From positions 27,417,661 through 27,481,660 of the forward strand of contig NC_080696.1 in the NCBI RefSeq assembly GCF_030445035.2: a stretch of 64,000 nt of DNA, read 5' to 3'. Position 1 is the first letter of the stretch. Every line of letters starts with the position of its first letter. The position numbers were made by a program, and so were the translations under genes. Below are positions 1 to 12,289 of the stretch, one piece after another. The notes beneath the pieces are model-generated. The model made no database searches and was not told the DNA's origin. It worked only from the letters and a program-made list of their open reading frames with translations. This stretch comes from Dasypus novemcinctus. Lineage: Eukaryota; Chordata; Mammalia; Cingulata; Dasypodidae.

Positions 1-300
1 AAAAATAAGCAAAATAAAAAATGAAGGAAATGAAACTTTTGTTATATAAATGACACAATTAACAGAAATAAAATGTTTTATGATCATACTATTGTTTAAA
101 ATATTATTCAATTTTCACTGGTAAAATTAAATATATATTTATTCTCATAAAATTATTTTATAATATATTTATAAAATAAGACAATGAAAAACAGGTAAAT
201 TAATTAATAAACAATAATATTAATATTCTGTGCTTGTCAAGCCATGGTTTGATAAATTTTATATTTTTGTGATCATACTGATATATTCTTCATCTAAATT

Positions 301-319
301 CATTTCTTTTTCTTTTCAG
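301..319 (+). promoter_or_regulatory. Probable splice acceptor before the OR coding exon
   Basis: A polypyrimidine tract (catttctttttcttttcag) ends in AG at 318-319, 40 bases before the OR start codon. OR genes usually have one or more 5' non-coding exons spliced to an exon holding the whole coding region just upstream of the ATG. The upstream exon and promoter are outside the window. Position and sequence fit, but no transcript evidence is available. Confidence 0.6.
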
Positions 320-359
320 GATCTCAATTTATTTCTGAATTTTATGCACATACTAACAT

Positions 360-1295
360 ATGGAAAGCCACAACAATATCTCAGAATTCATTCTTTTAGG
401 GCTTTCTTATGACCAGCACACACAAATATTTTGCTTTGTGCTCTTCCTATTCAGTTATGTTTCCATCTTGTTAGGAAACCTTGTGATCCTTTTCTCCATT
501 AGCAGCAGCTCCCTTTTTAAACAACCCATGTACTATTTCCTGAGCCATTTATCCTGTATGGACATCTGCTATACCTCTAGTGTTACACCCAAACTTATCA
601 GTGACTTGTTAGTGGGAACAAAAACCATCTCTTACGGAAACTGCATGTTGCAGGTCTTTACCATGCACTTCTTTGGAGGTATTGAGATCTTCATTATTGC
701 TGCCATGGCCTTTGATCGCTATGTTGCCATCTGCAAGCCTCTGCACTACATGATTATCATGAACAGGACAAAATGCAACCTTCTAATCCTGACTGCTTGG
801 GCCGGTGGAGCTCTCCATTCCTTTCCTCAATTTTATCTGGTACTCCGGTTGCCTTTTTGTGGTCCTAATGAAATAGATCACTATTTTTGTGATATCTTCC
901 CATTGCTGAAAGTTGCCTGTAGTGATACCTACATCACAGGTATCCTTGTGGTTGCAGATTCAGGTATGGTCGCCTTAGTAACTTTTGTTGTCTTATTTGT
1001 TTCTTATGTCATTATATTATTCACTTTAAGAAATCATTCAGCTGAGGGAAGACGCAAAGCCCTCTCTACCTGTGGGTCTCATATCACTGTGGTAGTCTTA
1101 TTCTTTGGTCCTTCAATCTTTGTTTACCTTAGACCACCAACCACTTTCCCTGAGGATAAAATATCTGCACTATTTTACACCATCATAGCTCCTATGTTCA
1201 ATCCCTTAATCTATACTTTGAGAAACACAGAGATGAAAAATGTCATGAGAAAGGTTTGGTGCCAAACGTTATTTTCAAAGGAAGTATTCAATTAA
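360..1295 (+). CDS. Olfactory receptor, family 4-like (class II), intact single-exon gene
   Basis: Codes for 311 residues, the usual OR length, with start and stop in one uninterrupted exon. It is a seven-helix odorant GPCR expected in the plasma membrane of olfactory neuron cilia, signalling through Golf. Visible motifs: an N-terminal N-glycosylation site NIS (residues 6-8), LGN in TM1 (38-40), PMYYFL (56-61), [10 protein letters not shown] at the end of TM3 (116-125), Cys95 and the EL2 cysteines 167, 177 and 187, SY in TM5 (214-215), KALSTCGSH at TM6 (233-241) and PLIYTLRN in TM7 (282-289). All hallmark residues are present, so it is probably functional. The [15 protein letters not shown] pattern and the tail favour family 4 (4P/4C/4S-like), but I cannot fix the subfamily or orthologue. 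The ATG at 360 is chosen because [10 protein letters not shown] is a standard OR N-terminus. A splice acceptor lies 40 bases upstream. Ligand unknown. Confidence 0.95.
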   Translation: MESHNNISEFILLGLSYDQHTQIFCFVLFLFSYVSILLGNLVILFSISSSSLFKQPMYYFLSHLSCMDICYTSSVTPKLISDLLVGTKTISYGNCMLQVFTMHFFGGIEIFIIAAMAFDRYVAICKPLHYMIIMNRTKCNLLILTAWAGGALHSFPQFYLVLRLPFCGPNEIDHYFCDIFPLLKVACSDTYITGILVVADSGMVALVTFVVLFVSYVIILFTLRNHSAEGRRKALSTCGSHITVVVLFFGPSIFVYLRPPTTFPEDKISALFYTIIAPMFNPLIYTLRNTEMKNVMRKVWCQTLFSKEVFN

Positions 1296-2027
1296 TGTGT
1301 AATTGAAAAGCTAGATACTACCTTATAGATTAATATTCTCATTGAAATAATGTATGCTATGGGTGAGAGGGTGAGAGTGGTAGCAGTTACCATTTAATTA
1401 ATCAATTACTAATTTTACCATGCAAAAAACTTTGGACACATAATTTGTTTTGTAGGGTATTGAGAAGAGTAGGTAGTATTATCTGGAAAAAAAATATATT
1501 GGCCATAGATATGAAGGCAATGCTTTCTTAGTGAATTTTTTTTTTAATTTAATGACAATTTTATTTACAAAAATCAAGTCTGTCAGTGAGTCACATAGTC
1601 ACAAACAATGTGTGGTAATGGAGAAGTTAACTTCTGTAATTTGAGTAGCCATTTTAATTTTAGTATTTACCTTTATATCCTTTAATGGATCTCCAAATCA
1701 ATTATGTAAGATAAAAACTGGAATAGTAAACTCTTATTTAACATGGTTTCTGGGGTTCAACTCTTCTGACTTTCTGTTAAAAATAATTATTAATCGAGAC
1801 AGACAAAAACTCAATAATGCAAAGATTGAAAACACAGTTTCTGGTATTTAACTTATTGACCAAGTAGGAAATCATTTCCCATAAATCTTAAGGAAATGAA
1901 TTATATGATGCAAGTTTTGATCACCTGTGAAAATTGGTAGGCAAATCTAGTCATTGGATCTGGAACCAAACTTTTTTCATATTAATAAGAGAAAAAATCA
2001 GCAAAATACAAAAAAAGGCCTGGTAAA
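1296..2027. other. AT-rich intergenic DNA downstream of the OR gene
   Basis: Probably holds the OR 3'UTR, which cannot be bounded from sequence. No open reading frame, RNA gene or repeat family is recognised. Confidence 0.5.
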
Positions 2028-2092
2028 ATACATACATATATATATATATATACGCACATGCACACACACAAACACACACACATACACATAAG
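2028..2092. repeat. Simple repeat, (TA)n then (CA)n-like
   Basis: Alternating TA from about 2034 to 2052 runs into an ACACAC-rich tract with interruptions to about 2090. It is a short imperfect dinucleotide microsatellite. Confidence 0.85.
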
Positions 2093-2239
2093 AAAACACT
2101 GTACCACAATAAATATAGTATAACATCTAGTAATCATCAGGAAGAGATTTCTGAGAAAGATTTCCCAGAAGTGAAGAACAAAATTTGTTGAAAATCACTC
2201 TTAGGAAGCTAAATAATAATCTAGGGACTGAATAACACA

Positions 2240-2885
2240 GTGAACCCAGAGGTGGTTGAGAATTGTGGTTAAGGGTACAAATGCAAGAGAGTCCTTCTGT
2301 TAGCTAAAGCAGATATATAGCACTATTGCAGGGTGATGGGAATATGGAGAGGCATGGGAAAACTACAACTGGTGTGACCTATTGACTGTGGTTAACAGCA
2401 ATACTATATTATTCTTGCATTAATACCAAGCTATACTGTGTTGATAATGGAGGTGTATAGAAAAAGTGTGCCAAATGTATGGTATGGACCATGATTGGTG
2501 GTAATAGTTTGATGATATTATTTTATAATCTGTAACAAATATTCCACCAGGGTGTGGTGTTGTATGGGAAATCTACATATCTGTATGATTGTTTTGCAAG
2601 TTCACAATATCTGTAACAAAAATACATTTAAAAAGTATGGTTTTGGGGAAAATACACCAAATGTAAGATAAAGAATATAGTTGGTAGTAATATTTTGACA
2701 ATGCTCTAGCATAGTTTGTAACAAATGTTTCACACCAATGCAAAGAGTTGGTGGAAGGGTGATGTATGAGACCCCTTTGTGATGTTATGTAGGTTTATTT
2801 TGTAAATTCACAATCTTTACTATACATTTATTGTCTATGAATGTTCATGTATGAATGATATACTTCAATAAAAATTTTAAAAATC
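2240..2885 (+). repeat. LINE-1 3'-end fragment with an internal duplication
   Basis: Two tandem diverged copies of an L1 3'UTR-like segment are present, at about 2465-2640 and 2645-2870. Each has a CCAAATGTA start, a 'tagtttgTAACAAAT' core, a 'gggtgatgtatg/gtgttgtatggg' stretch and an 'AATTCACAATCT' stretch, and each ends in an A-rich tail (CAATAAAAATTTTAAAA at the end of the second). This is typical of L1 3'UTR ends on the plus strand. The subfamily is not assigned. Confidence 0.55.
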
Positions 2886-4100
2886 ACTCTTAGGAAGCAA
2901 AGCAAAGCACATTTAAGGGAGAGGGACCTATTAACAGGATTATCTGAAAAGGAAAATAATGAAAATACAGAAAGTTTCAGATCATGTACATATAATAAAA
3001 CAAGTTACAATCATTCTGGAGGCACTGTACAAAAATGATAGTGATCAGAAAAAAATGAGACTGATAAAACTTGAGCTCTCAGAGTAGAAAGGAGTTGGGC
3101 AAATTATTTTTTCGTGATGTTAATGAAGGAACAAAATTATTGCCATATTTAATTTCTCTTTGGAATTCTATAACAAGATAATATGTCAAAGTCTGAAGAT
3201 ATGAGCAGAGGATTTGGAACATGAAACATGTTATCACCAAACTATTTATATTACATCATTCACAAAAAAGAAAATTAAAATGTTCCCATTTAATTAGCTT
3301 ATGGTGCAAATAACTTGTGACTTTTTCAAAAATTATATTTTCAAACAAGTATTCAAATATAGCATTCTCTTCTTTTTATTTGACTGTGCATGCTGTTCTC
3401 ACATATCTGGAACATTTCCTGTATCACTAAAATTATGCATTAATAATGGAATTAGTGACGTTTGAAGGGCCAGACCCTTTATCATATATCCCTAAATGTA
3501 AATCAGGGAGGGTATGAAATCCAGCAAACTATCAGCCTCTTAAGATATCCTTTTTGTTATTTAGTTTTATATAAAGGAAACACTAATATCCATTTATTCC
3601 TGACCCTCACATATATTATGAAGCACATAAACCAATCTCACTCTATGCCTTACTTCCCATTTCTTTAAACTTTCTCTCTGGTTAGGCACTTATCTTTGAT
3701 TAGCAGAATGACTGCATTTTTCCCAAACAGCATTTCCCTGATTACATTATTCTGCTCCACAGCCAGGGGAAGATCTGAAAAAACCACAGAGGCAGCAAAG
3801 TTTTTCTTTAATGCCAGGATCTTCTCTTTTGATATTTCACCTCTTAAGGTCCTTCACATATCTAAGTAATGACTTACATCCATTGGAACCCTGCAGCTTC
3901 TGGAATATAAATGAAAACAATTCTGCTTATTCCAAAAGAAATTAGCTCAAAATATTTAGGTGTTCATAATCCAGATGATGTGGTATAATGTGCTATTTTT
4001 CTGAGGAATATGTGGATTTTTAAAGTAAATGAAAGTGTCCAATGTATGTGTGCCCATGTGTTTACCATGCTTATATCTCTGTAAGTGTGACATGGGGGTT
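2886..4100. other. Intergenic DNA without recognised features
   Basis: AT-rich sequence. Short open frames here (for example 3462-3668) show no motif, codon signal or homology I recognise. Confidence 0.5.
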
Positions 4101-4109
4101 ACTTGCATT

Positions 4110-4800
4110 TCTTGAGGAAAGGTCAGAGGATAGAGCTTTGCCATCAGAGAGAATGCTGTTCAGAAGAGAGTTTGATGTGTGACCCTGAAATTGATATAAA
4201 ATGTCATGAAAAATCCAGGATCGGTTTATTTCTGTTCCTTGAGCTTAATTTGCCTAACTGCTCTTTGAAATTCAGTGCATGGAAGAAAATCCATGATAGG
4301 AGTGTAAGGATGTGCATGTGCAGGTTATTTTTCCTGGTAAATACAGATATTTTTCCCAAACTACATCTAATTGATGAAACTCTGGTTGTAGGTATGCAAA
4401 TGTATTTTATTATAAATTAACATATATAAGTAAAATTGGTGGATTACAATTAATAGATTATATTTTTATGAATAATATCAAGCAGCATTTCTATTGTTTG
4501 TGGGATTTTGTACTACCAGCGGCTACGTATAGGTGTTCTATTATATTTGTATTTTGTGTTTTATTTCTTCCTATCTCGTGATGAGGATGCTAAAGTTTCC
4601 TGAATACAGTTAATCTTTCCAAAGAGTGAACATTAGCTTTTTTGATAATCTCTATTTTAGACTATGAGTTGAATTATTGAAATTTTTTTAATCTCTATAC
4701 TGTTTGGTTTTAATTTGCTTTTAATTACTTGATATTTATACCTGAGGGAATTTAAATCACCAATTACACACTATTTTGAGCCAAAGTAGAGATAATATCT
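4110..4800. repeat. Paralogous intergenic block (copy 1 of 3) containing an L1 ORF2 antisense fragment
   Basis: The stretch near 4240-4285 ('ctgctctttgaaattcagtgcatg') resembles 21960-22000. The stretch 4575-4800 resembles 22905-23135: 'TTCCAAAGA..aac', then '..AATTACAcACTATTTTG' against '..AATTACAaaACTATTTTG'. The 4575-4785 part reads as antisense L1 ORF2. The copies are collinear with the block at 19.9-23.1 kb and, in part, 62.6-63.5 kb. Confidence 0.45.
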
Positions 4801-5394
4801 TTGCACATTCTACAGATTTTTCCAAACAAATCAATTTTATTGATACATGTTAATAAAGTATACAATTTTCCAAAGTGTATAAGCAATAGTGTTTGGCATA
4901 ATCACATAGTATTGTCTTCACCACTTCAATCAATATTAGAGCATTTTCATTTTTTCAATAATAAATAATAAACAAAAAACAAATACACAAGAAAATTCCT
5001 CATCTTTGAATCTCTGGATGATTCCCCTACTGCTTATAGCTGGTGTTTCTAGCTATTCGATTCAAAGTATATATTCAATGGCTTTTAGCATAATCATAAT
5101 ATTGTATATTCATCATTTCAAACATTTTAAAACAATTTCAATACTCCCAAAAGAAAGACTCCACACTCCTTAGCATTCCGACCTCAGATTTATATAACCA
5201 CTAATCTAATTTCATCTTTGTAAATTGTTTTATATTTACATTTCTTATAAATGGAATCCTATATTATGTTGTACTCTGTGTCTGGTTTCCTTCACTTATT
5301 ATTATGATATTTATTTTGGTCTGATATTAACATTTTATAGTATTAAGTTACATTTGTTCAGCTTCAAAGAAAAATGATCCTACATATGCAATTC
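4790..5394 (-). repeat. LINE-1 3'UTR fragment, antisense
   Basis: The segment with 'ttcttataaatggaatcctatattatg' followed by 'tctgtgtctggtttccttcac' (about 5235-5300) is the familiar antisense L1M-type 3'UTR. It is separate from the L1 starting at 6457, because the equivalent region is present again there in a different form. It is cut off on the right by the LTR at 5400. Confidence 0.6.
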
Positions 5395-5399
5395 TACCC

Positions 5400-6451
5400 T
5401 GTGTTAGTCAGTCAAAGGGATGCTAAGGCAAAGTACCAGAGGTCTGTTGGCATTTATAAGAGGTATTTATTTGGAGTAGAAGTTTACACTCACAAGATCA
5501 TAAAGCATAAGTCACTTCCCTCACCAAAGTCTGTTGCCACCTGTTGGAGCAAAATGGTTGCTAGTCTCTGTGAGAGTTCGGCCCTCCTATTACTCCTAAG
5601 ATTCTGTGATCCCAGCTCCTTCTGTTCTCAGCTGTAGGTTAGCATAATGCTTCTCTCTCTTCCTTCGGCTCATTTCTTCCTGAGCTCAGCAGCTCTGCTT
5701 TCTTCACAAGGTCAGCTCTAGACTCTCAGGTTCATATCTCTTCCTCAGGCCTCTGACATATCTAATGGAAACTTCTTTCCTTCCTCACATATCTGCTTCT
5801 AAGTGTGTTTACTTACTGGGGCTCCAGCATCACAAACTAATAAAACTCTATTCTGTGCCTATCATTTTCTCTCTAAGTCCCCATTCACCAAGGAGGTGGG
5901 GAATCAACTTCCTACCGACCACACCAAATCAAAGCCCTAATCATAAATTTTTATTTTTTTATTTATTTTCCTCCCCTTCCCTGCCCCCCACCCCCAGTTG
6001 TCTGCTGTCTGTGTCAATTCATTGTGTGTTCTTCTGTGTCCACCTGCATTCTTGTCAGCAGCACCCAGAATCTGTGTCTCTTTTTGTTGCATCATCTTGC
6101 TGCATCAGCTCTCTGTGTGTGCAGTACCATTCCTGGACAGACTGCACTTTCTTTTTGCACTGGGCAGCTCTCCTTATGGGGCACACTCCTTGCATGTGGG
6201 ACTCCCCTATGCAGGGGACAACCCTGCATGACACGACACTCCTTGTGCACATCAGCATTGTGCATGGGCCAGCTTGTCACATGGGTCAGAAGGCCCTGGG
6301 TTTGAACCTTGGACCTCCCATGTGGTAGGCAGACACCCTAAGTGAAAAGTCTGAATTTTAATGCAATTTAATATGCCCAAAGGAACAGAACAGGTTATAA
6401 ACACAACCCAATATCTGTTTTTGGAGTTTATAAACAATCCATACTGCCACT
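5400..6451 (-). mobile_element. MaLR-like solo LTR (antisense), split by a SINE
   Basis: Same family as 17192-17830 (-) and 32593-33172 (+). Shared ends are 'TGTTAGTCAGTCAAAGGG..' on this strand and '..TGGCTTTTATAAAG..' just inside. A 5-bp direct repeat TACCC flanks it (5395-5399 and 6452-6456), which fits class III ERV/MaLR integration. In the sense orientation it carries the usual late (T)ATAAA-rich polyadenylation region. A SINE occupies about 5941-6345. The short open frames here are not genes. Confidence 0.65.
5941..6345 (-). mobile_element. tRNA-derived SINE (DAS-like), antisense, inside an LTR
   Basis: Reading the minus strand: a tRNA-like head with a B-box-type GGTTTGAACC complement near 6299-6308, a CCACATGGGAGGTCC-type segment, then a body of CAGCACAATG/CAGCAAGATG elements, ending in an A-rich TAAAT tail (T-rich on the plus strand at 5945-5970). 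The same body recurs at 15862-16227 and 26509-26900. Pol III-type origin is inferred from the tRNA-like head. Confidence 0.8.
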
Positions 6452-6456
6452 TACCC

Positions 6457-9400
6457 ATATTCATTTTTCATGTAATATATTTATATTCCATATAATATAT
6501 GTAGTTCATAATAGGGCAATCATACTGTATTTGTCCTGTTGTGTATGCCTTGCTTCACCCAACGTTATGTCCTCCATGTTCATACATGTTGTCATATATT
6601 TCACAACTTTATTTCTTCTTACTGCTGCATAATATTCCATCCTGTGTATATTCCACAATTAGTTTATCCATTCATCAGTTGATGGACACCTAGGTTGTTT
6701 CCAACTATTGGCTATCATGAATAATACTGCTATGAACATCAGTGTGCAGATATCTATTTGTATCAATGCTGTCAGTTCTTCTTGGTATATACCTAGCAAT
6801 GATATTGCTGGGTCCCACAGCAAGTCTAGATACAACTTCCTTAGGAACTGTCAAACCATTTTCCACAGTGGCTTTACCCTTCTACATTCCCACCAACAGT
6901 GAATAAGTGTTTCTGTCTTTCCAAATCCTCTCCAATATTTACAGTTTTCTGACTTTTTAACAGAGGCCAGTCTAATGGGTATGAAATGATATCTCATTGT
7001 AGTTTTTATTTGCATTTCCTTAATCGCTAATAATGTTGAATATTTTTTCATGTGTTTCTTGGCCATTTGCATTTCCTCTTTGGATAGTTGTCTTTTGCCC
7101 ATTTTTTAATCTAAGACTTTTTATTTTTGTTGTTGAGTTGCATGATCTCCATCTATATCATGGATATTAAATCCTTATCAGATATGTGATTGCCAAATAT
7201 TTTCTCCCACTTATTCAGCTACCTTTTCACCCTTTTGATCAAGTCCCTTGATTTGCAAATGTTTTGAATTTTGAGGAGGTCCCATTTATCTAATGTTTAT
7301 TTTGTTGCTTGAGCTTTGAGCATAAGCTTTGAAAATGCCACTCACCACAAGATCTTGAAAATGTTTTCCTACATTTTCTTCTAGGAGTTTAATAATTATT
7401 GCTTTTGTATTTAAGTCCTTGTTCCATTATGATATAATTTTCATATAAGGTGTGAGATAGAGGACTTATTTCTTTCTTCTGGATATAGCTATCCAGTTCT
7501 CCCAGCACAATCTGTTGAATAGGCTGTTCTGACCCAGCTGGGTGAGCTTAACAGCCTTGGCAAAAATCACTTGACTGTAGATGTGAGGGTAAATTTCTGA
7601 CTTCTCAATTCAGTTCCATTGGTCAATCTGTTTGCCCTTATGCCAGGACCATGCTGTTTTTCCCACTAGCTGTGTAATATGCTTTAAAGTCAGAAAGTGA
7701 GAGTCCTCCAACTTCCTTCTTTTTAAAGACATTTTTGGCTATTCAGAACCCCTTCCAAACAAATTTGATTATTGGCTTTTCAATTTCTTTAGAAAAGGCT
7801 GTTGGGCTATTTATTGGGATTGCATTGAATCTGTGAATCAGTTTGGGTAGAATTGACATCTTAATGATATTTTATATTCCAATCCATTTACATGGAATGC
7901 CCTTTCATTTATTTAAGTCTCCTTGTTTTTGTGTTTTTAGTAAATTTTGTAATTTTCTGAAACAGGTCCTTTATGTCCTCAATTAAGTTTATTCCTAAAT
8001 ATTTGGTTGTTTTAGTTGCTATACTAAATAGATTTTTTCTGATCTCCTCCTCAGATTTTACATCTGTAGTGTATAAAAATGCTATAGATCTTTGTGTATT
8101 AACTTTGCATCTTGCCACTTTGCTGAACTTGTTTTAAATTCTACTAGCTTTATTGTGGCTTCTTCAGATACAGTATTATGTCATTAGTGAATAGTGAAAG
8201 TTTTACTTCTTCCTTTTCTATTTGGGTGCCCTTTATTCATTGTTTAGCCTAATTGCTCTAGCTAGAACTTCTAGGACAATATTGAATAAAAATGGTGACA
8301 GTGGGTATCATTGTCTTGTTTCTGATCTCAGTGGGAAAGCTTTCAGTCTTTCACCATTGAGTACAATGCTATAGATTTGTTCGTTCGTTTTTTTTAATTT
8401 TGTTTATTTATCCCCCCCTTGCCATTTGCTTGCTGTCTGCTCTCTGTGTCCATTCACTGTGCATTCTTTAGTGTCTGCTTGTCTCCCTTTGTTGTGTTAC
8501 CTTGCTGTGCCAGCTTTTCATGGGTGCAGGCTAGCTTGCCTTCACAAGGAGGCTGTGGGAATCAAACCCAGGACCTCCCATATGGTAGATGGGTGCCCAG
8601 TCTGTTTAACCACATCTGATTCCCCTAGCTATAGGTTTTTCAAATATGCACTTTACAATATTGAGAAAATTTCCTTCTATTATTATCTTTTGTGGTGATT
8701 TTATTTAAAAGGTGTGCTTTATTTTGTCAAATACCTTTTCTGCATCAATCAAGTGGATCCTGTGGTTTTTCTTCTTCCATTTATCAATGTGGGTTATAAT
8801 ACTAATTGATTTTCTTGTGTTGTATCATCCTTGCAAAACTGGGATAAAACCCATTTGATCATAGTGTATAATCCTTTTAACGTGCTTTTGGGTTCTGTTT
8901 ATGAGTATTTTATTGAGGTTTTTTACATCAATATTCATTAGAGATATTGGTCTGTAATTTTCTTTTTTTGTAATATCTTTATCTGGCTTTGGTATCAGAA
9001 TGGTGTTGGCTTCATAGAATGAGATTGGAAGTATTCTTTCTTGTTCAATTTTTTTGGAAGAGCTTGAGCAAGATCAGTATTAGTTCATCTTTGAATGATT
9101 GGCAGAATTTACCTGTGAAGCCATCTGGTCCCAGGCTTTTCATATTTTGGAGGTTTTGATGACTGTTTCTATCTCTTTCCTTGTGATTGGTTTGTTGAGG
9201 TCATCTATTTCTTCAAAATTCAGTGTAGGTAGTTCAAGTTTTTCTAGGAATTTGTCCAACTTGTCAACTTTTTCTAGTTTTTTGGGCATAGAGTTGTTCA
9301 TAGTATCCTTTTATGATGTCTCTTGTTTCTACAGAGTCAGTAGTAATGTCTATCCTCTCATTTCAGATTTTATTTGCATCTTCTCTCTTTTTATCTTTGT

Positions 9401-12285
9401 CTCTCTAGCTAAGGGTTTTTCGATTTTGTTGATCTTAAAGAACCAACTTTTGGTTTTGTTGATTCTATCGCTTTTTTTTGTTCTCAATTTCATATAATTC
9501 TTCTCTGATCTTTACTATTTCTTTCCTTCAGCTTGGTTTGGGATTAGTTTGCTGTCCTTTTTTATTTTTTCCAGTTATGCAGTTAGATCATCAATTTGAG
9601 CTCTTCCTTCTTTTTTAATGTAAGAATTAAGGGCTATAAATTTCCCTCTCAGCTCTGCCTTTGCAGTGTCCTACAGATTTTGATACGTTGTATTTCCATT
9701 TTCATCTATCCCAAGATATTTGCTGAATTCTCTTGCAATTTCTTCTTTTACCAATGATTGTATAAGTGTGTATTATTTAATATCAATATACTTAGGAATT
9801 GACCCTTTACCATTCATTATTAATTCCCAGGTTCATTCCATTATGATCAGAGAAAGTGTTTTGTATAAGTTCAATATTTTTTTAAATTTATTGAGACTTG
9901 TTTCATGACCCAAATATGGTCTATCTTGGAGAAGGATCCATAAGCATTTAAAAAGAATATATATCCTGCTGTTTGGAGTGCAAGACTCTATAGATATCTG
10001 TTAGGCCTATTTCGTTTACCATATTTTGAAAACTCCCTGTTTATGTAACCTCTGTCCAGGTGTTCTATCCAATAATTAGAGCGCTATATTGAAGTCTCCA
10101 ACTATTATTGCAAAGATGTATATTTCTTCTTATGGCTTTGCCAGCATGTGTCCCATGTGTCTTGCAGCACTGTGGATAGGTGCATAAATAATTGAAATAG
10201 TTATTTTTTCTGTTTGAATTGCCCTTTTTATTAATATGCAATAACCTTCATCCCTTATAACACTTTTGCATTTAAAATCTATTTTGTCAGATATTTGTAC
10301 TGCTATTTCAGCTCTTTTCTCTATACTGTTTGTGTGGAATATCTTTTTCCAAGCTTTAACTTTTAACCTGTTTTTTTTTTTCTTATGTCTGAAGTGAGTA
10401 CTGTAGACTACATATTGATGGCTCATATTTTTTCATCCATTCTATCAGTCTGTGTCTTTTGATTGGGGAGTTCAAGCTATTTATATTCAAAGTTTAAATG
10501 TTAAGGCATTACTTATTTCATCTATTTTGACCTTTGGCTTTTTGTTGTCATATCATATTATAGTTTCTTATTTACCCTTTCTAATAATCTTCATTTCTAC
10601 CTTCTTCTCAAAGTCTCTCACCCTTGTTTTTTCTTTTATGCCGCATCATTCCCTTTAGTATCTCTTGTAGTTTTAGTCTGTTGGTAATGTATTTGATCAG
10701 CTTGCATTTGCCTGTGAAGACATTGGACTCCCCTTCATTTTTCAATGACAGCTTTGCCAGATAAAGAATTTCTTGGCTTGTTTTTTTCTCTTTGAATACC
10801 TTAAATACATCATACCACTTTCTTCTTTCCTCCTTGGTTTCTGAAGAAAGGTTGGTGCTTAATCTTATTGAGTTTTCCTTGTATGTGATGCTTTGCTATT
10901 CCTTGCTGTTTTTAAAGTCTTCTCTTTATCTCTGATATTTGTCATTCTGAATAACAGGTGTCTCAAAGTAGGTCTAGTCACATTTATTCTGTTTTGGGTG
11001 TGTTGTCCTTGTTGGATATTGATATTTATGTCTTTCATAACTGTACGGAAGTTTTTCAGTCATTACTTCCTTAAATATTTGTTCTGCCCCTTTTCATTCT
11101 CTTCACCTTCTGGGATACTGATAATGTGTATGTTTTTGCATTTCATGTTGTCATTCAATTCCTTGAGGACCTGTTCCATTTTTTCCCATTCTTTTCTCTT
11201 CCTGTTCTCTTTTACAGTTCAGATGTCCTATCTCTGAAATCACTAATTCTGTCTTCAAGCAATTTAAATCTGCTCTTATGTGCCTCTAATATACTTTTAA
11301 TCTCATCCATTTTATCTTTCATTCCCATAAGGTCTGTTAATTTTCGATGTGGACTTAAAATTGTTTTTTTCCTCACCCAATATCTTCTTAATATCCTTTA
11401 TCTCTTTGGTCATATTTTCTTTCAGTTCTTTAGGTTGACTTAGGAGAGTTGTGTGATTACCATTGATTAATTGTTTTACATCCTGAATCTCTTCAGAATA
11501 TTTGGTTTCTTTTGTTGAGCCATCTCTTCCTGATTCACAGTACGGCTTATAATTTTTTGCTGATGCCTAGGCATCTAATATGTTGGCAGATTTACTCTGA
11601 TGGACAAATTCTCTCTCTTGCCTATTATTTTTTCACATCTCTTTTCTGATATCTGGTTCAACTTCCTCAATCTTTAAAAATTGTCCAGCTTAAGTTGTCA
11701 AAGTTTTTCCAGGGACTCACTAATAAGATGCAGAATTTCTCCCAGAAGTGAGTTAAAGAGAGATCTAAAAGCAGTTTTTGTCCATTTAGTTTCCAGACTG
11801 GCCAGCAGATGGCACTCATTGGCACACCTTTCCACAGAGGGGCATCAGTCTTAGTTTTCCTTTGTTTTCATCTGGCCTGAGCCAAGGTTCACAGTGGTCT
11901 CTGCTAGCCAAATTTACTAAAGAAAATCCCCCCACTCCCACTTCATTTTTCCTTGTTAACAGTTGATGGGGAAGAAGACATCTGCTCCCCTTTTAGTCAG
12001 GTGAAATGAACTAGGGGTTTAACTCCTGCTGAATATCTCAGAAGTGGGGAAAGGAAGCCCTTCCTGGCACCTGGGAGGTTTAGTGTCTCACAGTTCATTG
12101 TTTTGGCTTCTTTGCCTTTCTGTCTCTCACTCTCCTGGGAGTTGTAAAGCATTGTCCTGGTCTGCTGACCCCCAAAGCAGATCCCTTGGGCAGCATTTAG
12201 TTCTTTCTCTGTTTTTATTTTTTAGAGAAATCTGAGCATTTTCTGCCTAATCTGAGGTCTTCTTCCCACAATTCTCTCTGCAAAT
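6457..12285 (-). mobile_element. LINE-1, nearly full length, inactivated, antisense
   Basis: Running leftward from about 12285: a 5'UTR-like region (to about 11700), an ORF1 region with coiled-coil-type coding (about 11640-10700), the ORF2 endonuclease region (about 10430-10130, with a WKKIFH..KIDFK pattern), reverse transcriptase, the ORF2 C-terminal Cys-rich motif (HCWWECRRVKPLWK, about 6860-6900) and a 3'UTR. Many stops and frameshifts are present. The RT box that should read FADD reads FTND near 8180-8200, so the catalytic aspartates are damaged. It is interrupted by a SINE at about 8380-8627. It could have supplied enzymes to SINEs in the past but is dead now. Confidence 0.85.
8380..8627 (-). 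mobile_element. tRNA-derived SINE variant, antisense, inside the L1
   Basis: T-rich start (antisense tail, 8388-8415), then the CTGTCTGC..GTGTCC body and a 'GGGAATCAAACCCAGGACCTCCCATATGG' head antisense at about 8558-8586, which holds the B-box. A short target duplication GCTATAG flanks it (8368-8374 and 8628-8634). Shorter body than the copies at 15862 and 26509. Confidence 0.75.
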
Positions 12286-12289
12286 TTTT

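Noticed and set aside
230..412. 60-codon open frame overlapping the OR start
   Set aside because: Lies in another frame across the splice acceptor and the OR N-terminus and has no recognisable motif.
5765..6328. 187-codon open frame with overlapping frames on both strands
   Set aside because: Lies across an antisense SINE inserted in an LTR. The same peptides recur at other SINE copies (15.9 and 26.6 kb).
9099..11443. Plus-strand open frames of 60-130 codons rich in Phe/Leu/Ser
   Set aside because: Antisense of L1 ORF1/ORF2, whose A-rich coding strand gives few stops on the complement.
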